From contig NC_026661.2 of the NCBI RefSeq assembly GCF_000004075.3, forward strand, positions 4,982,058 to 5,046,057: 64,000 nucleotides of DNA, written 5' to 3'. Source of the DNA: Cucumis sativus. Lineage: Eukaryota; Streptophyta; Magnoliopsida; Cucurbitales; Cucurbitaceae. Position 1 is the first letter of the stretch. Every line of letters starts with the position of its first letter. This document shows positions 1-11,574 of this stretch, one piece after another. The notes under the pieces were generated by a model. It was not told the DNA's origin, did not search any database, and worked only from the letters and a program-made list of their open reading frames with translations. The position numbers were made by a program, and so were the translations under genes.

Positions 1-1664
1 CGATAGATTGTAGAAACAGTCGTTACGAGGCTATAATAATGTATTTATAGGAAGAACGGAGAATGATTTTGTATAGGGTAATAGACCATAATTCAAGTAA
101 ACCTAATCAATTAATAGACTCCGTTACGAGCATACTCTAAAATATCGATTCAATTATGAAACTTTCTGTATTGGTCATTAATGAGTTCAATCCATTCTAA
201 TATCCAATATTTCCAATCTCACTTGCATGCATGCAATCAACTAATTAGACACAGCAACATTACAATCACATCTATTTCCCATTCTCATAACAAAAAAAAA
301 AAAATGATCACTCTTGTATAGGCATAGATTTGATTATGATTCAAAAGCTCAAATGAATCCAACAAAAACTCACCCCTCTGATCTCTCGAGTAAAGACTAA
401 GCTTAATTACATGCAATTAATAATCAATGACAGTAGACTAAATGAACAAACACACAGTAGAGAAATTTGCAATGCAATAATCGTAAATTTATGAAGTAAT
501 AGAAAAGAAGCATGATTCTTAGAAGCCATCATAGAGAACAAACGTTGAACAATTTAGCCATAAAGAACCCTATGTGTTAGAAGCCAATAAACAGACACAG
601 CTCCCCCTTTCCTAATCCCCTTGATATTGTAAACCCTAATCAGGAACAAATAATGGACCAATTTTGCATCATTCTTCTCCAATTAGTCCTTGCTCCTTCA
701 GTTGTTTTTGAAAACCACTTTTCAAGAAATAATCCTAATTAATTTAATCCTAATTTTGGAGAAGAGAATATGGTTTAAAAAGATTTTTATGGCAATTGGA
801 TTATTCTTGAAAATGAAGTAAGGGGAGGATGAATTAAGGTCATGGACGTGACCTTAGAGTGCTTAAATGCCTTTCTACGTGCCATTTTGAATGTCATAAT
901 TAAGGGATAATAATGTCTTCAAGAATCAATTCTTAATTACTATCTTTTTATCTTCCATACTAACGTCATAATAAGTAGCATAACTTTTCTTTCTTCCTCC
1001 TTACCTCACAACAATAAGCATAATTTAAATAGCATATAGTTAAAATGAACATAACTTAACTAACATAATGTTTGTACTATCAACTTTGAAATTAGATTTT
1101 AAATTTTTTTTATTATGTTAAAAGAAAACTTAATCGAAATACAAATATAATAGTAATTACGAGATTGAACGAATTTAAAAGCATTAATGTAAATATAGTA
1201 GTGATTAGGAGATTGAAAATCAATACAATTTTTCGAAAGTAGAAGCTAAAATCGAACCAATTCAAAAGCATATGTCTCGAAACAACGTTTTATTCATCAT
1301 ATAAAATAACACAAATAACCTTCATATAAAGAAAACAAAGGGTTTTTTTCTTCTTCTTTTGGTGACACAAACAAGAAGAATAAACAAAACCCCAATTTAA
1401 CACATTTATATTATAAAGGCATCCAAAGAATTAGATGACATTAAATCAAAGTTTTAAAGCCACACATTACAAGAACCCATTCCCATCCCCTTTTTTGAAA
1501 ATTTTCTTCCCCTCTTCTATAAACCCTTTTTCTTTATATATATATATATATAAACTTTATTTATTTTTATTTAATTATTTGCTTTTAAAAGAAAAATGAA
1601 ATGATTTTCATTGGATTTGGGCAAAAGATTATTATTCTAATGATAGGGACAGAAGAGGAGTAGA
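1..1664. other. AT-rich intergenic, no gene seen
   Basis: No open frame with recognisable protein similarity is visible on either strand. The stretch is AT-rich with short homopolymer runs and a small (TA)n tract near 1537-1552. It includes the promoter and 5' leader of the gene starting at 1665; no core promoter element can be assigned with confidence. Confidence 0.5.
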
Positions 1665-2787
1665 ATGAAGAAGTACTACTCAGGTGTCCTTCAACAATAC
1701 ATTTCTCATAAACCCTATAAATTGGAATTTTGCATTAAGAAACTTCTCAGACTTTTTTCTTTGCTCCTTTTCATAATTTTCCTTCAAAATTATTTGGTTG
1801 ATTATAATTACATGGGAAGAACTCGTATGCCTCTGCAAGCAAATCCACTCTTTCTTAGGTAAATTCATCTTTCCCCTTTTTCATGGTTTGATTCCCATAT
1901 TCTTAAAAGTCCGTTTGAATTGACTTCCTAATTGTTTAAACATGTCCTTTGTTATGTTTAAACATGCTTGTGTTTGTATATGATATTAGTTAAAATAGAT
2001 TCGATCCATATATATCGTCACTATATTTGGTGTCCAAACATAGATGAGACTATAATAACGTACTCCATTGACTTCTAGTTTGTGTCCCCAACGATCTATC
2101 AAACATCGTCCACTGTCGTAAAGTTGTGGAAAGAAAAAGTACTCTATGAGAAAGTGGTTGGAAAAAGAAGGTGGATGAGAAAGTTCAACTTTTCTTCCCC
2201 TCTTTGCTGCTGCTTTTTCAAACACAGTTCAGTTTATGATTTCATTTCACCATTTCAAGAATGATTAGGTTATTTTTTATTTGACTCATAGTGCTTTTGA
2301 GGATTACTAAAAGGGAATTTTTTGTTAGGATGAAAGTTTAGTTTCCACTCAAAATTGATTTTAAGAGTTGAAAATAGTGTTTTATGAAAAAGTATTGTGT
2401 GAGGTTTCAGCTTATTAAGTGCTTCACAAATATGTAGAGGCATTTATCAATTTAAATTAAATTAAATTAATTAGCATTCAATTAATTTGACTATATGACA
2501 GGAAAATGAAGCAATTGAAATGGCAATTTCGGGGTCTTGTAATTGATTCCACAAGCCAACAAGCCCTAAATAAAAAAGATGATGAGACAGAAACCGAGTC
2601 ATTGCCCTATAACTCATCGACTTGGGTGCCTCATCCTCGCACTGGAATTTACTTTCCTCAAGGCCATGAGTGGGTCATGAAAGACATCCCTGAAAATGCA
2701 GCTTCCTTCCCTCGACTTTGTTGGTTTCGGGATTCTGATGATGTTGATGACTTGAACCCTGATAAGGATACCTCTTCGACGTCTTGA
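1665..2787 (+). CDS. Small two-exon protein of unknown function, HPRTGIYFP motif
   Basis: Exons 1665-1858 and 2502-2787 join through AG|GTAAAT and TGACAG|GA. The split codon AG/G keeps the frame and gives 159 residues. Exon 1 encodes a basic N-terminus and a strongly hydrophobic stretch at about residues 28-42 that could be a membrane segment or signal anchor. Exon 2 encodes the part that looks conserved: a WVPHPRTGIYFPQGHEW block followed by VMKDIPENAASFP and an acidic, serine-rich tail. I recall related motifs (W-x-P-H-P-x-T-G) in small plant proteins annotated as late-embryogenesis-abundant-like, including the At5g17165 type, but I cannot assign a function. Exon 2 is more secure than exon 1: a shorter product starting at the ATG at 2506 (93 residues) or at 1812 is possible. 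No catalytic motif is visible. Confidence 0.5.
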
Positions 2788-4140
2788 TTTGCCTCTATTT
2801 TTAGGGGTCGAGATTGAGCCTTCTTAGGAAAGAAGGTTGTCAATGGGCCAATGAAGAATGTGTTAATGGCTTGACAGTGTATTGCTTGTGAGCTTTTGTT
2901 GACAAGAGAGACCCAAAGTGACATTAAAATAATGTAAATTAGTTTATACATATAGGTAAAATATCAAATAATGAAACGAATAAATAATAATTCGAAAGTT
3001 TAAACATCTATAAACCCTAAACACTATGGACATTTACTAATTTTGTAATTAAAATTGGTGTAAAGATAATCAAGTTTTATTAACAAATCAATACGTCAAT
3101 TTGCATTTGTTTTTTATTGTAATGATCTATCTTACCAAATCTACGGTTTTTTCTACCAAATCTCCACTAATAAAAAATTCCCTTCCAATTTGCATCATAT
3201 TCTTCCAATCAACAAAAAAATCTTTTCAATCATCAATTTGTTTTGCTTTGGTTTCTTTACCCAAAAACAAAAAAGTTAAAAGAAAGACAACAAAAGAAAT
3301 CATAACAAAAATCAACCCAACCGCCCCCAGAAAATGAAGTAGAAAAGCCAAGATCGCTAACTGGTCTAGTCGAGAGAAATGGCCAAGTTCGAGCCAGTGC
3401 AAGATTATTTAGGTCTACGTAAATTCATCATGATTCGAAGCATCCCATAAATTTAGTTTTTTTTTTTTTGTTTTTTTTACCAATGCTATTATGACATTGA
3501 TAACCATGTGTTACTATACCGTCTTACCGATCAAATGACTTTAACGAAGTAGTAACACAAAACGATTTCAACATGGCCAAATTGAAAAATAATTCAAACA
3601 TGTTTAGAACAAAGATTAAAAACAAAGTAGGTTAAAGAAATGGTGAGAAAACAAATATAATATTTTTTTAAAGGAAAAATCAAATAGTTATCATATAATA
3701 TAAAATCTTAAATGTGACCACAAGTTGAAGTTTAAAAATAAAAAGATAATAATAAACAAAACAAAGGGAAAACAATAGAGTATGTTTTGGTGAATGACAT
3801 ATTCTTTTAGTAACCTCTAATTATTGTTTTTTCTTCAAACCCATCATTGTTGTTTACTTATCTTTATTTAGAACTTAGAAGAGTATATATAATGGGTTAT
3901 TGCAAATTATCTTTTGAAATATCTCACACAATTTAGAACATGTGGTCTATGTGTGATAGCTAAATGCCACCATGACGTGTTTGATTGGACTTTTTTAGAG
4001 TAATTTTTATATTCTCTCCATTCATTGCTTGTTATAACGTTAACATTTAAGAATTATGTATAATTTATAAATAATTTAGTAACCATGTCAATTTAATGAA
4101 TTAAAAGAGTTGTACTATTTTACTTGACTTACGCTTGCTT
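2788..4140. other. Intergenic, no gene seen
   Basis: AT-rich sequence with poly(T) and poly(A) runs, for example near 3458-3478. The short open frame at 3101-3337 is low complexity and rich in Lys, Ser and Thr; it resembles nothing I know and is not called a gene. Confidence 0.45.
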
Positions 4141-4545
4141 ACACAGGTGAGCATCGGGATCCAAAAATCGATCTGAATGACCAAAACAAAACGAACTGAC
4201 ACTTAATGGTTGGTTTTTATGAAAAAACGGTCGACGGTAGGTTTAAGGAAGAGACTTTTGAAAAACCAAACCAACCGTGTAGAATTTATATCATCACTGA
4301 CGAAACCATAATTTTAAAATATTAAAAATGTATAAATATATATATTATTAAAAAAAACCCTTAGCCTAGCTCAATGGGCCCACGTTAGCTCCCGGCCCTC
4401 CACTTGAATAATTATAATAATTTTATTAATAATTTTCAATCTCGATTGAACTCAGCCTCGAGATAGTCCGAGTTCTAGGCTTCTTAACTTCTCTACCTTC
4501 CATCTTGTTCGGACAAACATCAGGAGTAGTCCGAAAACTCATCTT
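4141..4545. repeat. Probable degenerate dispersed repeat
   Basis: Around 4170-4320 the sequence has phrases of the 'gaccaaaacaaaacgaactg' and 'aaaccaaaccaaccg' type, typical of widely dispersed, degenerate plant repeats. From 4360 to 4545 the base composition becomes more GC-rich, without any coding frame. No terminal repeats or target duplications could be defined, so the family is open. Confidence 0.3.
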
Positions 4546-4558
4546 GTTTGAGAAGCAC

Positions 4559-4748
4559 CAAGATTAGTTCGAGATTTCACTTCTTCTTTCATCTCGGTCG
4601 AAAAACACCAAGATTAACCCTGAGATTTCACTTCTTCCTTCATCCGGGTCGAAAAACATCTAGATTAGCCCTAGGATTTCACTTCTTCCTTCATCTTAAC
4701 AGAAAAACACCCAGATTTCACTTCTTTCTTCATCTCGACTAGGAAAAA
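4559..4748. repeat. Minisatellite, about 51-bp unit, 3.7 copies
   Basis: Three units of 50-51 bp and one shortened unit follow each other. Each contains 'gatttcacttctt', then 'ttcatc', then 'gaaaaaca', with 'agatta' at the unit start. Units begin near 4561, 4611, 4662 and 4713. The open frame across it (4548-4742) merely reads the repeat as RFHFFLH-type peptide copies and is not treated as a gene. Confidence 0.8.
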
Positions 4749-5319
4749 CTTTGAACCGACTAGAGATATTTGTTTGTCATAAAATAGAATTTCTTAAATT
4801 TTAATGATATTTTATAGAGAAAGTACAAAATTCCACACAATTTCTTCTTTAAAATAGCTATTTTTAGTACAACAATTATAATTATAAAAATAGAGATCCA
4901 ACAATTCAATTTCTAAAAAAAAAAAAGAGAGAGAGAGAGAGAATTACAATTAAACTAAACTAAGGTTCCAACCTAATTTAACCCATAAATTCCCCCAATA
5001 CTCAATACAACCAAATGGACATCACATCTTACCTCTAAGCTCACAAATTATTACAAACCAAATCAATAAAAGACAAAAGCTATAAAGATAAGAACTAATT
5101 CATCCATTGAGTTCTTCATTTCCAATCCAATCCACGTCCACTTTTTATTTCAAGTAACTAAGCAAATCTCCTCTCCATTACCTTCAACTTCCATCCACAT
5201 TTCTTCGAAATTTCGACTCCATTTCTTCCCAGTTTCAAACCCTTTTCATTTTTCCTTCATTCGCCTTCGTTTTGAGTGAAAACAATCCTAAACAATCCTA
5301 CAACCGGCTGAGTTTGTGC
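4749..5319. other. Promoter and 5' leader of the RING-H2 gene
   Basis: AT-rich upstream sequence with a poly(A)/(GA)n tract near 4915-4942, then a pyrimidine-rich stretch (5160-5270) that looks like a 5' untranslated leader. In-frame sequence extends upstream to 5272 but starts with TTG, so the first ATG at 5320 is taken as the start. Confidence 0.45.
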
Positions 5320-7446
5320 ATGACGAGCGCTTCGGAGCTGTTTTATTGTCGGAGGTATAGATTTGGTCGCACTGACTCTGACTTGGGCCTTGATTCTGAG
5401 CCTCCCGATCGGCATCTTCAGTATCAACGTCGTCATCATGGTCACAATGGCAATCACCGCCGCGACTTGAACTCCTGTGGCGATTTCCGGCGTTCCTCGT
5501 TGCAAGAACGTCGTCAATCTCCTCGGTTTTTTAACCCTGTAAGAAGGATTAAACAAATTTTGCCAGATTCTGGGTTTATGTTATTTGACAATTTTTTTTA
5601 CTTGGATGAAGTATATATTAACCGGTTGAGAATAGTTGGATTTGGAAGAACTGTTTATAACTTGTTTTGATTGGGAAATTTTTAAGCGTTTCCGACTTAA
5701 AATTTCTTCTAAACTGTAGAACCTGTTGGGAATATGTTGAAAATATCATATTTGCCCTAATTTATCAGCTTAGGTTGTTGGTATGGTTTTACTTGGTTCA
5801 TGCCCTAAGAATAATTGCACTTAACTATGGATTGATCCAACAAACGACTCTATTGATAACCGTTTAATTTTTTGGTTTTGAAAATTAAGCTTGTTGCTTC
5901 CAAGTTCCAAGTATGGATTTCTTTATTTTGTTTATGTTTTCAATATCCGGGCTTAAAGGAATAATTTTTAGAAGCTTGTTTTGTTTTTAAAATTAGGCAA
6001 GATGAAAACTATTGGAAAGAAATCGTTTGAAAACAGGGACAGTTTTTCAGAAACCAAATGGTTATTAAATTGATCTCTAGCTGCCAAGCTATTGATTTGA
6101 TTATTGTTATTCTTCAGTGATCATTCTGTTTTCCATTGCCGTGAAATAATTAGAACCAGAATAAGTCAACTTGGTACTGAGAGTGACGATGGATATAACT
6201 TTTCAAGTTTTATTAGCTTCTAAATGCTACTTTGCTATTAAACTATGATTTAATTGGTATGTGTTCATGGAAACATAATTTGGTTACAATTAAGAATGCT
6301 TTTCTTTATTATTATTGTTCTTTTTTTTATCTGGGTTGTCATCTCTGTCTGAATTTTAACTTCAATTAGTTTGGAGGCATTAACACTATGTTTTCGTTGT
6401 AGCTTTCCGTTGATCGATCACCTGCACAGTCTGACTCAGCTACGAGCGTTGCTTCTAGAAATAATATCAATGGAAATACTCAGAATAGCTTGAGGTCTGG
6501 GTTAAGTGGGGATTCCAGATTGCCAGGATCTGTTTTACTTGCTAGAGAAAGGCTTCTCGAGAGATTGAGGGGTGCCTCGTCACCGACGACCAGGTCAGTT
6601 CCTATTGTCATTTCCTTGTTTTTCACATTACTATTCAGAAAACATTTCTGACTTCAACTAGAATGTTCCTTGCTATTTGTCTAGATTTAACGGCATATTT
6701 GGAAGCGATCTTACAATTGTTAGAAACACTTTTCTTATGTTTATAATCACTCTAAAACATGTCTTTAGTCATTCAAAGTTTAAAAATCAATTGATTATTT
6801 GATTTCACACGTTTAAACTTGATTTTTATATAATCAAAGTTGATTTTGAATACTTAAAAGAATGCTCGTAAGCATATGCTGTGGTATATGAATCTACTTG
6901 TATGATTTTCTTTTGTCGATAGGGATTTGGTTTCTATTGTGTACTCATGAAATAGGATCCAATTCCAACAAACTCGTAGAGTTTCTACAAACTCTGTCTA
7001 AGACTTTTAAAGATAAATTGTTACTAGAATAGATCCCAGCTCTGTCGTGTATTGCTAACCGAATAAGTTTATTCATCAGAAACGCTCTTGTTGAAGCATC
7101 AAATGGAAATCCAGAAACCACGACAAGTCGATCACAGAGGATATCCCTCGTCGATGCTGACAGGATGCGGTTAGTAGCTGTACCTAGCAAGAGGCCCCCT
7201 GGTCTTTCACAGGATGCAATCAACCGCTTACAACTTGAGGTTTTTATCAATACAGATCATATCATCAACGACGGCGTGATGACAATAACATCAACAGACT
7301 GTAGTATATGTCTAGAGAGTTTCACAGATGGAGACAAGCTCATCCATTTACCTTGTGAGCACAAATTTCACCATCCTTGCCTGGACCGATGGATTAGAAC
7401 TTGTGGAGAATGTCCATATTGTCGACAACATATCGCCATCAACTAA
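5320..7446 (+). CDS. RHY1A: RHY1A-like RING-H2 E3 ubiquitin ligase
   Basis: Three exons (5320-5538, 6403-6593, 7080-7446) with GT-AG junctions encode 258 residues. The start at 5320 gives MTSASELFY, matching the N-terminus I recall for Arabidopsis RHY1A (MTSASELF). A basic, His- and Arg-rich N-terminal region is followed by a conserved LPGSVLLARERLLERLRG block (exon 2) and a PPGLSQDAI segment just before the RING. The RING-H2 finger spans about residues 211-251: C211, C214, then CEHKFHHPC with its two zinc-binding histidines, then C248 and C251, so all eight ligands are present. The expected role is E2-dependent ubiquitin transfer; substrates are unknown. No transmembrane segment is seen, so it is probably soluble. 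Length agrees with the family (about 250). Confidence 0.93.
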
Positions 7447-9320
7447 TATTTTTCTAACACGTTTCGCAACTTGGGATTTCCTGTATGTGTAGAAAACTCA
7501 GAGACAATCCATTGTTCCAAGTTGTGGTATTAATCTTTTATAGTTCTATAGTTGATGATGTTCGTACTTGTATCCTTCTAAGATCCTGTATTGACTCCAA
7601 ATTGTGTGGCAATTTTAATAGCCAAAGAGGACGCTTACATGATTTCTCTTCTTTTTCTTCGTTTCATGTAATTTATATTTGATTTCTTATCATTTTGGTT
7701 AGGGTACAAACTATTCTAAGATTATAATTACCACCACTTGCTACAATAACTATTATTTAAAAGTTTTCAATTAGTTATACGTTTTTACTAATTTTGCATT
7801 CATCATTTTTTTAATTCTTCGCTATTGTATTTTTTATTTTCTTCTCAAATTAAAATAGTTTACCCCTAAACATATATTATTATAATCCAAATTATAATAT
7901 TAATTCTACATCTAAAACACAAACTATCATATAACTCAATTATATAACCAACTCTTTTGTCCCAAATGTCCTCTATGATTTCAAAAAGTAAACGTTTTGT
8001 TTTCTTAGTTGAATCGATGGTTTTGAAAGTATAGCATTTGATCTCATTTAGACTCACCTACTCAAATTCAAAGGGCTAACCTATTTCTGTTGTTGAAGCT
8101 TTGATCATTGGTCAATACACAACAATGGCCCCCTTTATCTCCAAAAGGATAGGTGTGAAACAACACATCTTTACTCTATTCATTCACACTACTTGTTTTT
8201 CTTAGGTCAAATCTACTTTTAAAGTCTCCATGAAGTTATTCAAAACTAAACTCCTTTCACAATCATTTTAGATAGTTTTTGTAATCTATGAGTTAAATCA
8301 AATCTATTTTTCCTTCTGTTTTTACACTGACTTCCACCTTATACTAAAAAAAGTTAGATATCAAATTGAAACTTATGTCTAATCAAATCGTAAATTATGT
8401 AGAAATTTGTTGAATATATATAGACAAAGATCTATTAGAGACAAAATCTAAAAATATACCCATTATTTAGACACAAAAATGAAATTGTTACATATTTTCA
8501 TATATGCGTTTTTAGTGATACGTAATGAACTCAAAAACATTGAATTATAAGCTAAGAAATTGTTTTAAATGTGTAAGCAACTATATATATTTATAAACCA
8601 TTAATTTATAAACATGTTTAATTTGAAAAAAATATTTATCTTACAACATTACACTCATTTATAGATTTTTTTTTAAAAAAATATATATGTATTTAATATA
8701 GTTCTACCTTCTATAATTTAAATTCAAAATTTTGATAAAGAAAAAAAAAACATAAAAATGTTATTTTGAGAAAATTTGTATTATTTTGACACATATTCTC
8801 AAAATCAAAATCAATGTTTAGAAATAATTGTCTCTGAAGCATATATTTGCTTTTGGAAACATCAAATAAAATTTAAATTCACAACTTACCAAAACACAAA
8901 ATTGAAAGTTTAAGGTTTTATATTATATATATATATATATATATCTTTTAAGTTAAGAAAACTAATGAACTCAGTATTTAAAGTTGAACGAATAAATTTG
9001 TAATGTGAAAAGATTTGTAAAGGTCAAACAATAAAATGCTAAGAAATATGAAATTAAAGAAGCATCAGATTTGAACTTATCTGAAATTGTATTAGTAAAA
9101 TGTTAATGTGAATATTTTTTGCAAAGAATATGTTATAATGTTTTGTTCTTATCAATTGCTTGATTTTTGGTAACTCCAAAATTAAAAAAAGCATTTAATT
9201 CTCATATTAAGTTTCCAACTTTTTGTTTCCCTTAATAATCATTGATGATTGTACACAAAATCATAACTTGGGGACTAAGCTTTTCTCTATGAAGTTTCTC
9301 TCTCTAAATGGACTAAGTCA

Positions 9321-9362
<42 letters not shown>

Positions 9363-10580
9363 GGATTTATTTGCTTGTGAAATTAATTATAGTTTCCAAA
9401 AAGTTGATGCTTATAAGTGTATTAAATTAATTAATATAATAATTAAAAGTATATAATAATAAATCCAATTGGGAATTTAATTTGAGAGAGAGAGAAAGAC
9501 TAACTTTTCCACATTCAAAAATGCTCTGCTCAAAATTTGGTCAATTAATTATAATTTTGTTCCAATTTATTTTTTAGAAACTTTATTTCTTGTAATTTTA
9601 AAACTTACAATTTGATTTTTATGGTTAATAAATTTTAATTATATACCAAACTAATTAAAATTTTATTAAAAAACAAATTTAGATATGAACCTTGAGTTAT
9701 ATTACAAATTGATATAATATCAAATGAGATATTTTTAAAAGAAAAGTTGAATAAGACAAAATTAGTTTATTTGTGTGAAATTTTAAAAATTCAATCAAAC
9801 ATTTGAATCCACAAAGTATAGAATAAAATAATTCAAAAAATCGTCTCGTTTTTGTATTAAATGAAGAAAAAGGTCGATTTATTAGATAAGTATGAATTTC
9901 AAATATACTATATAGAAATTGTTCGATAAAATGTCAAAATTACTTTTTTTTTTCAAATATAACAAATAAAGAATAATTGAATCTATACTATTGAAATAGA
10001 ATAATATAAAATCATGAGAGTTTAATTTTGAATATGATTTAAGTTAATTAATTAATTCAAAACTATATTTTGTAAAAGTGATTATGTTATCAAAATGTGT
10101 TAGGGTTAGGTTGGAAAATTAAATGAATTTTGGTATTGATTGTGTTGATTGGTGAATGTTTTGATGGGACAAATATGAATGTTTCCCATTTTTGTATATT
10201 ATAGGATGGAACAATTGACTTGACTGCACCAAAACCCACCGAATGTATATTAATATTACTGACTACATACATATATATATAAATGCTTTTAATAACATTC
10301 ACTTTGGTCTACATATTAAACCAAGAGTGAAGTGATTTTATAGGTGAAGCTAACCCCAAAGGTAAATGTCCAATAACCATTCATTTGTGTAAAAGTCCAT
10401 GGAGATATCACTTATGCAACGTTAGAGGTGGAGGGATTTAAACTATAAATATCTCAGTTCGATATATGATTTTACATTTTCAATACTTGTATGGTAACGA
10501 TCATAGATCGTTTACGTTCAAGTTAAAAGCTATTGTAAAAAAAAATTAAGGTTAAAACTAACAAGGATGAAAAGGGAATG
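7447..10580. other. AT-rich intergenic, no gene seen
   Basis: About 3 kb of very AT-rich DNA without supported coding sequence. (AT)n microsatellites lie at about 8923-8944 and 9328-9358; the open frame at 9223-9456 runs through the second as (IY)n and is rejected. The first few hundred bases are presumably the 3' untranslated region of the RING gene. Confidence 0.5.
9328..9358. repeat. (AT)n microsatellite
   Basis: About 15 perfect AT dinucleotides in a row, the longest simple repeat in the window. It is probably length-variable between accessions. Confidence 0.85.
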
Positions 10581-10593
10581 ACAAAAGTATTCT

Positions 10594-10692
10594 TTTAGTT
10601 TCTAAGTTTTGAACGGGTTTCAATTTAGTTTTTTGGGTTTAAAATTTTATATAATATTGAATTTGATTTTAATTTAGTTTCTAAGTCTTGAA
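10594..10692. repeat. AT-rich dispersed repeat with internal duplication
   Basis: The phrase 'tttagtttctaagttttga' at 10594 recurs with one or two changes at 10673, separated by 'caatttagttttttggg'. Similar 'tttagtctatgaa' phrases lie near 15040-15110 and in the intron at about 30850. They look like remnants of a common non-coding plant repeat; no ends could be defined. Confidence 0.35.
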
Positions 10693-10699
10693 ATATAAG

Positions 10700-11574
10700 C
10701 TACCTCATATGAAGCCAAAACGGGGTGTAGGGATTTGATATAGAGCTTATCTTTGTCCAACTAAGATTAGGATATGATTTTCCTAATCATAGGTTATCTC
10801 TCAAGTTGAATGGACAAGAGCAGCGAATGGAGAAAATTGACATTGGTCTCGATTGAGGGTCTTCCTTGAGCTATATATGAAGCTTCGAGTGTGACTTTGG
10901 ATTAGGACATACATAAAATGCAACTTGTTAGACATATGAAGGGGTTAGCCTTGGGTATTGGCTTAGGCCAAGTCCCTTGGCAAGGGTTGTCATCCTTGAC
11001 CACTAATCTTTAACGGTGTCTTTTGACTTGTATCAACTTCTTATCGGCTTTGTTATTTCGAAATCTCAATTATATCTTTTAGATCCAAAACGATATTGTG
11101 TTATATAGAACTAATGTGTTTGTATTCTATGGAAAGAAAACTAAAACTTAGTAGTTTGTTATTGGGTTAAAATGAAAAAAAAAGGATGGAAATAGGAAAA
11201 GGAGGGATGAAAAGTCAACAAATGTCATTAAAATGAGGAAGAAGGCAAAAGGAGAAAAAAGCAAAAAGAAAAAATGGACACTTTATTTACGCGGAAGAGT
11301 ATGAAAATGGTTGCCATTTTCAGTTTTCATTTGTTCCTTCCTTCCACTTACGCGATACTACTTCTTCTCTTTTCCCACTTTCCCCTCTTCCCTTTAATCC
11401 CACTCACCCTCTTCTCCTCTTTCTCTCTTCATAACTTTCATACCCATTAACCTAAAATTTCAACAATCCCCATCTCAAATTCAAAACATACCCATCAAAG
11501 TTCAAAACCCATATCTTCATTTCCTCACTTTCTGATCATATTCAACTCTTTGATTGTGTTTTTAATTGAAACCC
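10700..11574. other. Intergenic and upstream region of the PP2C gene
   Basis: The part from 10720 to 11060 is more complex and less AT-rich than its surroundings but has no coding frame; it may be an old element. From about 11330 the plus strand becomes pyrimidine-rich (ctcttc and ccctcttc runs) and then AC-rich, as expected for the promoter and 5' leader of the phosphatase gene. Confidence 0.4.

Noticed and set aside
4548-4742. 64-codon open frame with RFHFFLH-type repeats
   Set aside because: It only translates the 51-bp minisatellite; no start context or similarity.
9223-9456. 77-codon open frame
   Set aside because: Runs through an (AT)n microsatellite as IYIYIY; otherwise no similarity.
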